The notes below the pieces were generated by a model, which saw only the letters and a list, made by a program, of their open reading frames with translations, did no database searches and had not been told where the DNA came from. Below, piece by piece: positions 34,916 through 43,427 of a stretch of 44,177 nt of DNA (position 1 is the stretch's first letter; each line of letters starts with the position of its first letter). Source of the DNA: an uncultured OM182 clade bacterium (lineage in GTDB: Bacteria; Pseudomonadota; Gammaproteobacteria; Pseudomonadales; Azotimanducaceae); NCBI GenBank assembly GCA_905182025.1, contig CAJJAA010000039.1:1-44177 (forward strand), in the 5' to 3' direction. Both the position numbers and the translations under genes were made by a program.

Positions 34916-35677
34916 ATGGAATACCTATCAATCGAAGAAGCAAAAGGCATGACCGGACTGCGCCTGGTTCTAACCAAGGGTGTTCCTGGTCCTTGGAGCG
35001 AAGCAGCCAAAGCCGTCTTGAACCTTCGAGGGGTACATTTCATCGCGGTTGAGCAAAAAGGCGGCGGAAGAAACCCAGACCTGATTGAATGGACCCGCCA
35101 CCGAAACGCGCCTGTCGCACTCTATAACGACGAAGCACCCAGAGTAAGATGGTTAGAGATTCTTGACCTTGCAGAACGTTTGGGATCAGGCCCATCGCTG
35201 ATTCCTTCTGACACAGACGACAGAATCACAATGATCGGCCTGGCCAATGAAATCGCTGGAGAAAATGGTTTCGCTTGGAATGCTCGGCAACTGATGCTGC
35301 ACGCAGGGGCTGTGGCACAACCTGAAGCAATAGCAAAGAATCCTATGTACGCCGACTACCTGTACGATGAGAAAATTATTGCATCCAAGATTGCCGCCGT
35401 TGAACAGTTCCTCAGCTATCTAACGCAGCGTATCGACGTTCAGCGCAATGCAGGCTCTGCTTACCTCATTGGCAACTCGCTCACCGCCGCAGATGTCTAT
35501 TGGGCATATTTCTCAAATATGTTACAAAGCTTACCAGCAGAAAAGAATCCAATGCCGAATGGTTTACGACAATCTTGGGCTGTTTTAGCAAAAACTATCA
35601 GTGGCTATGACCCCACCCTGATCGCTCATCGCGATAACATATTTAATGAACATCTGGAGCTACCCTTAAGCTTTTAA
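34916..35677 (+). CDS. Glutathione S-transferase-like protein
   Basis: A 253-residue protein from ATG 34916, with a good ribosome site (AAGGAAG). The N-terminal part (LRLVLTKGVPGPWSEAAKAVLNLRGV) is a divergent thioredoxin-like GST domain, and the C-terminal part (YLIGNSLTAADVYWAYFSNML) has the helical GST domain's N-capping box motif S-x-x-D. No catalytic Cys or Ser is obvious at the usual position, although Ser28 in the PWSEAAK turn could serve. It follows the DoxX gene closely. Substrate unknown; detoxification or isomerisation is likely from the family. Confidence 0.82.
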   Translation: MEYLSIEEAKGMTGLRLVLTKGVPGPWSEAAKAVLNLRGVHFIAVEQKGGGRNPDLIEWTRHRNAPVALYNDEAPRVRWLEILDLAERLGSGPSLIPSDTDDRITMIGLANEIAGENGFAWNARQLMLHAGAVAQPEAIAKNPMYADYLYDEKIIASKIAAVEQFLSYLTQRIDVQRNAGSAYLIGNSLTAADVYWAYFSNMLQSLPAEKNPMPNGLRQSWAVLAKTISGYDPTLIAHRDNIFNEHLELPLSF

Positions 35678-35712
35678 ACTAACGATGAGCAAAACTTCGG
35701 CATCAGGCTGAT

Positions 35713-35728
35713 ATGCCTGCTCAGGCAT
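35713..35728 (+). terminator. Short hairpin after the GST-like gene
   Basis: ATGCCT (35713-35718) pairs with AGGCAT (35723-35728) around GCTC, followed by TATATTAATT. The stem is short and the tail only T-rich, so it is a weak intrinsic terminator candidate. Confidence 0.35.
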
Positions 35729-35843
35729 TATATTAATTGCCAAAGATTCCAGTTATTCAAGTTAGCATGACATTAAACGAGTCAATTATACTGGGCTTAC
35801 TATTCATCAACACTTTATCATAAATGCAATTTTAGGATTCTAT

Positions 35844-36560
35844 ATGATCGATCTAAGTAGGGAAGGTGATGTCTTTTTACTCACCATGAATGACGGTGAA
35901 AACCGCTGGAATACAACCTTTGTCAGAGAATTTAACGCGGCCCTTGATGAAGTCGAAGCATCCACCGGACCCGCCGCCCTTGTCACAACATCTGCCACTG
36001 AAAAGTTTTTCTCAAATGGATTAGACCTAGAGTGGCGCTCATCTACAGGCGAACACCGAGGTGGAGACCGTGACGCATTTGGTGTGGAATTTATGGCGCT
36101 GATGGGAAGAATTATCACTTTCCCTATACCGACGCTTGCTGCCGTTAACGGACACGCTTTCGGAGCAGGCTTCATGTCTGCTTTGTGTCATGACATTCGT
36201 GCCATGCGCTCAGATCGCGGCTTTATGTGTGCCAATGAAGTTGAGATCGGCATGGTTATCCCGAACCCCGAACTGGCACTATTTCGACATAAGCTGCCGA
36301 TGAATGTCTTTTTTGAAACTGTCCAACTCTCACGTCGCTGGACCGGTCCGGACGCACTAAAGGCTGGCGTCGTGCAGATAACAGAGCCGCTTGACTCACT
36401 TCTCGACGCAACACTGGCACGGGCAAACGAACTGGCGCGGCTAGGGGAAAACCGGAAAGTTTATGGTCGCATGAAACAATCGATCTACGGAGAAAATGCA
36501 GCGATTAACAGCCCACACGGACCAGCCTATATGTTGAGCCATCCCGAGCTGTATCACTAG
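35844..36560 (+). CDS. Enoyl-CoA hydratase/isomerase family protein (delta3-delta2-enoyl-CoA isomerase-like)
   Basis: A 238-residue crotonase-fold protein. Oxyanion-hole segments are KFFSNGLDLEW and NGHAFGAGFMSALCHDIRAM. The acid region MCANEVEIGMVIPNPE keeps one catalytic Glu, as in plant-type peroxisomal enoyl-CoA isomerases, rather than the two Glu of hydratases. It would shift double bonds of unsaturated acyl-CoA during beta-oxidation. AGGA lies 8 bp before the ATG. It is followed by a hairpin and then the MDR reductase in the same direction. Confidence 0.87.
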   Translation: MIDLSREGDVFLLTMNDGENRWNTTFVREFNAALDEVEASTGPAALVTTSATEKFFSNGLDLEWRSSTGEHRGGDRDAFGVEFMALMGRIITFPIPTLAAVNGHAFGAGFMSALCHDIRAMRSDRGFMCANEVEIGMVIPNPELALFRHKLPMNVFFETVQLSRRWTGPDALKAGVVQITEPLDSLLDATLARANELARLGENRKVYGRMKQSIYGENAAINSPHGPAYMLSHPELYH

Positions 36561-36577
36561 AAGCTATATTAAGAACT

Positions 36578-36597
36578 GATGCTCTTCTGTGAGCATC
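36578..36597 (+). terminator. Hairpin between the isomerase and MDR genes
   Basis: GATGCTC (36578-36584) pairs perfectly with GAGCATC (36591-36597) round TTCTGT, followed by TTAAATTG. It begins 17 bp after the isomerase stop. It may be a weak terminator or attenuator; the MDR gene follows 44 bp later. Confidence 0.5.
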
Positions 36598-36641
36598 TTA
36601 AATTGCGTCTATAGCGATAAAGCATTAGCGGAGCGTGAAGA

Positions 36642-37682
36642 ATGTCAAATAGAAAAAACGGTCAATGGATATTGAAAACCCGCCCAGTCGGAATGGTAAA
36701 GGAATCGGATTTTGATTACGTCGAAACCCCCGTTGCCGAACTGCTGGCGGACAACGAAGTGTTAATACGCAATTTGTACTTTGCCTTCGAACCTGCGATG
36801 CGAGGCTGGCTCAATGACGTCAAAAGTTATTTACCTCCTGTCCAAATAGGTGATGTTATGCGTGCCGGAACGGTTGGTCAGGTGATCGAGTCTAACAACC
36901 CCGACTTTACCGTTGGCGACTATGTATCTGGCACGATGGGTTGGCAAGAGTATGTCATTATCGACGGCAAACCAGGAATGACAGGTGCCGTCAACAAAGT
37001 ACCCGAGGGCGTCCCCCCCTACTTGATGTTGAGTGCCCTTGGTACAACTGGATTGACCGCTTACTTTGGCATGCTGGACTTAGGCAAGCCTGGTGTTGGC
37101 GATGTCGTTGTCGTATCCGGAGCTGCCGGCGCAACAGGTTCCGTCGCAGGTCAGATTGCGAAAATCAAAGGTGCCGCTAAAGTCGTCGGCATCGCCGGCG
37201 GTGAGGCTAAGTGTAAGTGGCTGACAGAGGAACTCGGTTTCGACATCGCTATCGACTACAAATCTGAAAATGTGAAGGATGAGCTCAGCAAACATTGTCC
37301 TAATGGCATTGATATCTTTTTCGACAATGTGGGCGGTGAAATTCTCGACGCGGCGCTCATCAACATGGCAAACAACGGTCGAATCGTTCTCTGCGGCGGC
37401 ATTTCTGCCTACAATGAAACCGAGCTGCCACCTGGGCCAAGTAACTATATGCAGCTCGTCATTCGACGTTGCACAATGGCGGGCTTCATCGTTCTTGACT
37501 ATCTCGATCAAGCACCCAAAGCCTATAGTGACATCCTTGGCTGGATCGCCGACGGATCCTTGAAACACGCAGAAGATATTCAGGAAGGTATCGAAAATAC
37601 GCCCAAGACTTTCCTTCGCTTGTTTGAAGGTAAGAACCGAGGCAAACAGTTACTCAAAATTGCAGAGCCGCCGATAGCATAG
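36642..37682 (+). CDS. Zinc-independent MDR NADP-dependent oxidoreductase (CurA/alkenal reductase-like)
   Basis: A 346-residue medium-chain dehydrogenase/reductase. The N-terminus (WILKTRPVGMVKESDFDYVE) and FEPAMRGWLNDVKSYLPPV are typical of the leukotriene/alkenal double-bond reductase group. The nucleotide-binding loop is SGAAGATGSVAGQIAK, and FFDNVGGEILDAALINM follows. No structural zinc Cys cluster is present. It probably reduces alpha-beta-unsaturated carbonyls with NADPH. GGAG lies 8 bp before the ATG. It is convergent with the MFS gene. Confidence 0.92.
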   Translation: MSNRKNGQWILKTRPVGMVKESDFDYVETPVAELLADNEVLIRNLYFAFEPAMRGWLNDVKSYLPPVQIGDVMRAGTVGQVIESNNPDFTVGDYVSGTMGWQEYVIIDGKPGMTGAVNKVPEGVPPYLMLSALGTTGLTAYFGMLDLGKPGVGDVVVVSGAAGATGSVAGQIAKIKGAAKVVGIAGGEAKCKWLTEELGFDIAIDYKSENVKDELSKHCPNGIDIFFDNVGGEILDAALINMANNGRIVLCGGISAYNETELPPGPSNYMQLVIRRCTMAGFIVLDYLDQAPKAYSDILGWIADGSLKHAEDIQEGIENTPKTFLRLFEGKNRGKQLLKIAEPPIA

Positions 37683-37749
37683 GGCAACAATGTTTCTCTT
37701 TTAACACCGATTCGCAGACTCAAATTACATGCCCAGCTTGGTATCTCGA

Positions 37750-39213
37750 CTAACTTGTCGCTGCCAGTTGGGCTTGGATTTCGGCGTGACGCTCACGTGA
37801 AAGGTCATATTTCCTGTAGAAATAAATGGCAATAAAGGCAGGAATGATTGCAATCGGTCCTTCGATCAACCCTAATCTGAAGATTGTATCGGCATCCACC
37901 GAGCCGGGTTCCGCGCCGACAGGAAAAGATATGACGTCAATCGCAATACCAGCAAAAAGATGACCTAGACCTGAAGACGCTTTACCGAAAAACGATCGTG
38001 CTGCATAAAAGGTCCCTTCTTGACGTCGGCCGGTTACCAATTCCTGTTCATCCGTTATATCGGCTAATGCAGACATTGCACTAATTAGCAAAATCACACC
38101 GCAGGTTACCGTAGCCAAGTAAAATGCCATCAGTACAGGTAACAATTCATCCGAATGATTTTCCGGCATCAAACCGAATATCCTCAAAGTCACCGGAGAG
38201 GCGGAACACACTAGCAAACCGATCAAACCAAAAATGAGAACGGGCTTCTTTTCAAAACGCTCGTGCAATGGGGCGGTGACGAGAAATCCAATGATCGGCG
38301 CAACCATTCCAACCAACGTGAAATAGCGTATTTGGCTTGGCACCAATTCCCAGTAGTAGGTATTTACATGTATACCGAGGGTTTCTCTAGTACCCAGCGT
38401 TGCACTCAACAATAAATAGCCGAGCAGCAACATCAAATAGTTCCGGTTATTCAGCGCTGATTGGCAATCTGAGAAGAACTCTTTTATGGAAAACCTCGGT
38501 AAGTTTGCCGGCGCTAGTGACAATCTCGGGATAACACGCATGGTCGCAACGGTCGACAGCAGCATAATAGCCCCGCCCAGTAGAGCCGCCGTTATCGCTA
38601 AGTCCACATAAGCGGCGCTATTCAACATGCCATTTTCGAATTCAGGCGTAGATTTGAAAAAATAGCTGTAAGCAAAATAGCCAAATCCATAAGCCCCCAT
38701 CGCTTGCATTAACGTATTAAGACTCATCACGCGTGTTCTTTCGGTGAAGTCAGCACTCAACTCTGCGCCTAACGCTAAATGCGGTACATGGAAGAGCGTC
38801 ATGCTTGATCTCATAAGGATCGTTAGAATGGTGAGCCACATGAACAATCCAAAATCGCCGAATGTTTCGGGCGGTGTATAAATCATGAAGAGCGTCAGCA
38901 TGACGGGTAAAGGCGCGGCTAGCATAAACGGATGTCGGCGGCCCAGCTTAGCCGTCCAGCGATCTGAAATTGCACCAACAAGCGGATCCGTAATTGCATC
39001 GAAAACTAACGCGATGGTAATTGCCAGTCCCGCTAAGGTACCGGGTATGCCTAGAATATTTGTATAGAAAAAGAAGTTAAATGTGTTGAAGGCGATGCTC
39101 ATCATCGACTCGGACGCTGCCCCAATGGCATAAAAGAACTTCAGTCCTTTTGGTACACGATTCTCGTAGGCACTCGACGAGCCGCTAGGGCTTAGTTCAC
39201 TCGAATCGCTCAA
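37750..39213 (-). CDS. MFS_2 / GPH-type cation symporter
   Basis: A 487-residue transporter with about twelve membrane helices. The loop 2-3 motif GAISDRWTAKLGRRHPFMLAA and a long central loop match the glycoside-pentoside-hexuronide (MelB-like) MFS_2 family, which imports sugars or other polar solutes with cations. The start is TTG 39213 with GGAG 9 bp upstream; no other start fits before the first helix. It is last in a run with the serine hydrolase and the PLP enzyme. Its substrate may be the product of those enzymes, which is inference. Confidence 0.9.
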   Translation of the reverse strand: MSDSSELSPSGSSSAYENRVPKGLKFFYAIGAASESMMSIAFNTFNFFFYTNILGIPGTLAGLAITIALVFDAITDPLVGAISDRWTAKLGRRHPFMLAAPLPVMLTLFMIYTPPETFGDFGLFMWLTILTILMRSSMTLFHVPHLALGAELSADFTERTRVMSLNTLMQAMGAYGFGYFAYSYFFKSTPEFENGMLNSAAYVDLAITAALLGGAIMLLSTVATMRVIPRLSLAPANLPRFSIKEFFSDCQSALNNRNYLMLLLGYLLLSATLGTRETLGIHVNTYYWELVPSQIRYFTLVGMVAPIIGFLVTAPLHERFEKKPVLIFGLIGLLVCSASPVTLRIFGLMPENHSDELLPVLMAFYLATVTCGVILLISAMSALADITDEQELVTGRRQEGTFYAARSFFGKASSGLGHLFAGIAIDVISFPVGAEPGSVDADTIFRLGLIEGPIAIIPAFIAIYFYRKYDLSRERHAEIQAQLAATS

Positions 39214-39404
39214 TCAAACATCTCCAAAAAATCTCTACGAACAGCATCTATTAGTAGTACGCTAACAGCGACTATCATTAACTCATCATCGACAGGAATA
39301 CGTCGACATCGCAAGGCACTAATCGCCAAACCGATCTCGGCGCTAACGAGCGTGTAAAATATCCCCAGCGTAAGCGCTAGCCAGTCTCTTGAAAAATTGG
39401 CCAC
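39210..39404 (-). CDS. Possible small membrane protein nested between PLP enzyme and transporter
   Basis: A 64-codon frame starting at GTG 39404, inside the end of the PLP enzyme gene, and ending in TGA that overlaps the TTG of the transporter (TTGA). It would have two hydrophobic stretches (WLALTLGIFYTLVSAEIGLA and ELMIVAVSVLLIDAV). It fills the gap of about 160 bp, but there is no ribosome site before GTG and no known family. It may be a real coupling protein, a remnant or chance. Confidence 0.35.
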   Translation of the reverse strand: MANFSRDWLALTLGIFYTLVSAEIGLAISALRCRRIPVDDELMIVAVSVLLIDAVRRDFLEMFD

Positions 39405-40639
39405 TGGTCGGTTATGCGGCCGTCTTCAACGACTAACAGATCACCGAATTGCAACATAACATGTTCACTTTGTGTGGGGCGAAGAAACATATAATCATCA
39501 ACATCTAAATCAACAGAATTCGAGGTAGATACTGGTTCTTGATTGGTACTGTTGAATATGGGGTCTGGCACACCGGGCGGTGATACAAACTTTGCCTTCC
39601 AGTAGCCGCCATAAATATAATACAGCTTCTGGCGATTAGGATCCCAAGTTGACCAAAGGTCGGCTATTGCTTGCATGACAGGCAGTTTCATCGAGTCATA
39701 TTGCTTCAGTATAGGTGTTGCGATAAACAAGGCAGGCTTGTTATCCCTCAAATGCCATGTGTCAAAATCGGTCGGCATCACAACGCCGGAGCCAGCCGAC
39801 AAGTCATTCATCGTGTCGTCCTTCTCGTATATGCCAAGTGTGTGGCTACCGGCGCCATTTAATGTCAAGGATGACACGTCGATACCTGCTGCCGACGCGA
39901 CGGACAGAAAGCTTTTGTATATAGCTAAAACACCTTGAACAGAGTCATCCTCAAGGGCCGCTTGGGTCCCTGTGAGGTGTGGCTCATACCCCATGAAACC
40001 TGCAAAACTAAGATGCTCTTGGTCGTCTTTTATCACCTCTAAGCTGTCTCGAAAATGTTGCGTCGATTCGAAACCTCCTCGATGTAGCCCAACATCTAGC
40101 TCAAAATTAACCCGCATTTTCACCTTCAGTTCTCTTGCCAGAGCCTGGTATTGCAGCAATCGGTCAGGCGAATCAATCAACCACTGAAGTTGTCGCTCTG
40201 GATTAAAATCACCCGCAGCGTCCAGCTTTCTATAAAATGTTCTCGCCGCTTGTACCGGCATAGGTTTACCAATCAGGACATCTGCGTCAGCAATACGTGA
40301 CGCTACCAGATTGATAAAGGGCTGATGAAACAACATCAAGGATCGAGTATTTGCACGCGCCATGATGTACGACACGAGCTCGATCGACGGTAGCGACTTA
40401 ACCACCACACGGTAGGTTTTGTTTTCGCCAACTGAGCCCGCGATAAGATCGATATTGTGATCCAAGCGCGCCTTATCAATCAGCATCACAGGCTTTCCTG
40501 GACCTTCTCGCTTCAGCATTCGATTAAACTCAGCAAAGTAAGCGTTATGTGGCGCGCCTTTATCGGTTGGCCGCCACACAAGTGCACCACCTACCGCTGC
40601 GGCTCCAATGCCGCCCAGCAATAGCGTTCTACGTTTCAA
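39377..40639 (-). CDS. Tat-exported PLP fold-III enzyme (DSD1/D-threonine aldolase-like)
   Basis: A 420-residue protein with a twin-arginine-like signal (MKRRTLLLGGIGAAAVGG). The mature part is an alanine racemase N-terminal-type TIM barrel. Lys81 in YRVVVKSLPSIE is the likely PLP Schiff-base residue, and GGFE, GFMGYEPHLTG and GAGSHTLG are barrel motifs. The C-terminal beta domain ends DDYMFLRPTQSEHVMLQFGD; the P-x-H-x-C metal site of D-serine dehydratase/D-threonine aldolase is replaced by PTQSEH. A beta-hydroxy or D-amino acid substrate is suggested by family. It starts on TTG 40639, overlapping the serine hydrolase stop (TTGA). Confidence 0.85.
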   Translation of the reverse strand: MKRRTLLLGGIGAAAVGGALVWRPTDKGAPHNAYFAEFNRMLKREGPGKPVMLIDKARLDHNIDLIAGSVGENKTYRVVVKSLPSIELVSYIMARANTRSLMLFHQPFINLVASRIADADVLIGKPMPVQAARTFYRKLDAAGDFNPERQLQWLIDSPDRLLQYQALARELKVKMRVNFELDVGLHRGGFESTQHFRDSLEVIKDDQEHLSFAGFMGYEPHLTGTQAALEDDSVQGVLAIYKSFLSVASAAGIDVSSLTLNGAGSHTLGIYEKDDTMNDLSAGSGVVMPTDFDTWHLRDNKPALFIATPILKQYDSMKLPVMQAIADLWSTWDPNRQKLYYIYGGYWKAKFVSPPGVPDPIFNSTNQEPVSTSNSVDLDVDDYMFLRPTQSEHVMLQFGDLLVVEDGRITDQWPIFQETG

Positions 40640-41850
40640 AACAAGTCACCGATAGCTCTCATAAATTCGATCGTTTCAAACTCTCTAAAACTCGACTCTT
40701 CGTTGGTCGCCGCGTAATCACTATTGGCTGATAGCTTAACGACCACCAATCCCTTACTCGGGTCGACATAAATAAACTGGTTATAGACGCCAATCGCGGA
40801 GTAGTCGCCTCTGTCGCCATCCATAATCCACCATTGATAGCCGTAACCCATATCAAAGTCTGACATTGGGTTTTCACCCGGTAAAAGATGGGGAGCATCG
40901 GGTGTAATTGAATCGGTGACCCATTGTGCAGGAACCAATTGTGAGCCCTGCCACTGCCCTTGTAGTCGATACAACTCCCCCAGCTTGGCATAGTCTCTGG
41001 CCGTTGCATTCAAACCACCGAAGACCATTTCCATGCCGTCATCATCAATCATCCAATAAGCGGGTGACTCCATACCCAAGGGTTCCCAAAGCTTTGCTTG
41101 CATATATGCCGTCACAGATTGTCCTGTTGCAGCTTGCAACAACATGCCAAGGACTTGAGTATCGGTTGAATTATAGAGATTGTAAGTGCCAGGCGGCTTA
41201 TCCGTCGTCAGTGTGGCAGCGAATTCATTTAGCGAACCACCGAGCGCCATAATTTTCCCCATTCTATTAATATCAGATTCAGGGTCGCCATAGTCCTCAT
41301 TCCACCGCGCACCTGAAGACATCTGAAGGAGATCTTTAATTCGAACGCCATCGTAGGCTGAACCTTTAAGTGACGGCACGTATTGAGTGACGGGTTCTTC
41401 TATGTTGTTAATTTTACCTTCTTCGACCGCTATCCCTATCATGGCCGAGATAAAGCTCTTGGCAACCGACATCGATAACCAATTTACATTTCTGCCACCG
41501 TTGAGTAGGTATTCTTCATACCGCACCGCGCCTTTTTGAATAACCAACACGGCACTCGTATCGGTTTCTTGCAAGAACGACCGAGTATCGACAAGCGCGT
41601 CCTTGTATTTAAAGTTAGTCGGTAAACCAATCACATCACCTTCGACAAAGTCAAAAGGGTTGCTTGAGGGGTTCAATTTTGTCGACGGGAACATTTCGGC
41701 GACTTTCGCAAAATTCTCATTTTGCTCTACACCCGTAAACAAAGTGCTGATAAATTGCAGCCTTTGTCCTTCGCCACTTTGGGGAAAGTACGTTGCGACA
41801 GCAGCGCCTAGCAGGACGATGACTGCAAGACTAGTCAGTAGTTTCTTCAT
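40636..41850 (-). CDS. Exported serine hydrolase of beta-lactamase fold (NylB-like)
   Basis: A 404-residue protein with an N-terminal membrane/signal segment (LLTSLAVIVLLGAAVATYF). The catalytic S-x-x-K is Ser128-Val-Ala-Lys131 (SMSVAKSFISAMIG). The Tyr of the second motif lies in YNLYNSTDTQVLG, and GYGYQWWIMDG follows. These resemble 6-aminohexanoate-dimer hydrolases and related esterases. It probably hydrolyses an amide or ester in the periplasm. It is upstream of and overlapping the PLP enzyme gene by TTGA, so the two are cotranscribed. Confidence 0.88.
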   Translation of the reverse strand: MKKLLTSLAVIVLLGAAVATYFPQSGEGQRLQFISTLFTGVEQNENFAKVAEMFPSTKLNPSSNPFDFVEGDVIGLPTNFKYKDALVDTRSFLQETDTSAVLVIQKGAVRYEEYLLNGGRNVNWLSMSVAKSFISAMIGIAVEEGKINNIEEPVTQYVPSLKGSAYDGVRIKDLLQMSSGARWNEDYGDPESDINRMGKIMALGGSLNEFAATLTTDKPPGTYNLYNSTDTQVLGMLLQAATGQSVTAYMQAKLWEPLGMESPAYWMIDDDGMEMVFGGLNATARDYAKLGELYRLQGQWQGSQLVPAQWVTDSITPDAPHLLPGENPMSDFDMGYGYQWWIMDGDRGDYSAIGVYNQFIYVDPSKGLVVVKLSANSDYAATNEESSFREFETIEFMRAIGDLF

Positions 41851-41924
41851 TGGGGTACGCCTTTTTATTTTTCTTTTTTTGAAGCCTTTTAAGACAGTCT
41901 AGTAAATTGAGCCATCAGCTCAGG

Positions 41925-42484
41925 TCAATTCTCATTGCCTTTCGGCTTAAAAGCCAGCAATACATTCCCTGATACCTGACCAAACATACCGTAGCCGGAG
42001 TTAACGAACAATATGTTATCTGCTGCAGCCGAAAAAGCACTGTCAATCGACACACCTTGACCAGATACACCTTTGGCATCTTTAACATCTTTGACACCGT
42101 CAAATTTTTGAACTGTATCAAACTTAAAAAGCGGCTCGCCCACATAAGCAACGACAGCTTTTATTTCCTGAGTTGTAAGCATCGATGCCTGCGCTTTCAT
42201 TCTTCCATCCACAAGCGCCCTCTCGACAATTTCAGGAATCATTCGACCGAGGGTTTCTAACGACCTTGCTGGAGGGGCTAAACTCGGCTTTTTGATAGAC
42301 GATTGTCGTGGCACTTTGAACAATGGGTTTCAAAAACAACTTGACCTGGATGGATGTCAATTTCTTCTGACGATGTTTTCGATTGCACAGCTTTAGGCTT
42401 AAAGACCTCTGCTGATTTATCATCAGAAAAAGCGAAGGGGCTTGTCACGAAAAGGAATAGAAATAGAACGTAGGAAATTTTCAT
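41925..42484 (-). pseudogene. Decayed quinohemoprotein: cytochrome c domain joined to last PQQ-propeller blade, with frameshift
   Basis: The first frame (42484-42278) has a Sec signal peptide (MKISYVLFLFLFVTSPFAFS) and the heme c motif CSKCH (residues 55-59, 42322-42308), then stops. Adding one A to the A5 run (42289-42293) would continue it as RLSKKPSLAPPARSLE into the second frame (open 42323-41925), which completes a cytochrome c domain (TTQEIKAVVAYVGEP). After about 42134 the frame switches to LFKFDTVQKFDGVK and NSGYGMFGQVSGNVLLAF, the end of PVA-dehydrogenase-like PQQ propellers. The 400 or so residues in between are missing. So this looks like a gene with an internal deletion plus a frameshift. 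Confidence 0.7.
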
Positions 42485-42643
42485 TATGATGGTAAAGAAA
42501 ACTCAACGAGTATTCTGAAACATACTACCATAATCACCTAACCACCCCTCGGGCAGGTAGGTATTCCTACTGAGGTGCATATTAATCGTTTAATTCTGCT
42601 CAAATCTTGTTAAATTGCCACGCTATAACAGAGGTTTCCCGAC

Positions 42644-43021
42644 ATGATCGCCAAGTTTGTTAGTCACACAGAATTAGCTCGATTTTCCCAACGGGTCAGA
42701 CTGGTATCCATTGCAGCACTGTTATGCCTTGTCTCCGCCTGCACCAGCACGGGCACAACATCACTCGGGCTTGATGAGGTTCAACAACAGAAACTTGACG
42801 ACATAGAGATTAAGGTTCGACAACAGGCAAGCTTGCTAAGAGCCATGTCACGCGTCAATGTCGAAGATATGTTACGGGCTTATGATCAGGACGTTCGCCG
42901 CATACTCAATCCGACACAGTGGCGAATCTATGACGATGAGCACCGGCAAGAGCTCTCAAGTCAAATCTTTATGACGATTGAATCTCAACGACAGTCATTC
43001 AAACGTCAGCAGCGAATGTAG
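42644..43021 (+). CDS. Small lipoprotein of unknown function
   Basis: A 125-residue protein with a signal peptide and lipobox LVSA-Cys33 (CTSTGTTS), so it is lipid-anchored. The rest (DEVQQQKLDDIEIKVRQQA and later) is helical, charged and predicted to be soluble in the periplasm, with a basic, Gln/Arg-rich end (RQSFKRQQRM). No family is recognised. No clear ribosome site precedes ATG 42644. It is divergent from the decayed quinohemoprotein and stands alone. Confidence 0.72.
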   Translation: MIAKFVSHTELARFSQRVRLVSIAALLCLVSACTSTGTTSLGLDEVQQQKLDDIEIKVRQQASLLRAMSRVNVEDMLRAYDQDVRRILNPTQWRIYDDEHRQELSSQIFMTIESQRQSFKRQQRM

Positions 43022-43427
43022 CGGCAAATCATCTTCTGACTTGTCAATCGGCTACAGTACGAGCCCTTTTTGAAGGCAAATCTGCTTTGATGGCCGCAGC
43101 AAGGTATTCTTTCAAAGATATTGACGTGTTTGTATCAACGGCCAGCGGTTGATTTCTACGCACCCGCTCCATTACTTGATTAATAATTCTACCAGGCGCA
43201 GCTCTTCTTTGCCGACTTGCCTCAGCGTCACATTGAGCTCACCGTATTCACATACATGTCGATGAACTTATACCCGTTACAATAATAGTGAGATCAACGA
43301 CGCGCGACGCGCCGTCATCACAAGGTAAAACCTCGTCACTAACAACAGCATTTAAGTAGCAACATCTTTGGGTAGCAAAAGGATATCTCCGCTAATCACA
43401 ATCAGATTTACCTGCACAGAAGTCACC
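43022..43427. other. Intergenic region before the terminal alpha/beta hydrolase
   Basis: These 406 bp hold no supported gene. A 42-codon minus-strand frame (43044-43172, ATG GAG CGG onward, MERVRRNQPLAVDTNTSISL) has protein-like composition but neither ribosome site nor known family. A GC-rich imperfect inverted repeat (GACGCGCGACGCGCCGTC) lies around 43300. Nothing else was recognised. Confidence 0.45.

Noticed and set aside
37080..37568. 162-codon minus-strand frame opposite the MDR reductase
   Set aside because: Antisense to an intact Rossmann domain.
42278..42323. Programmed -1 frameshifting in the cytochrome c gene
   Set aside because: The run is A5 with frame TCA-AAA-AGC, not the canonical A-AAA-AAG heptamer; together with the large internal deletion a pseudogene is simpler.
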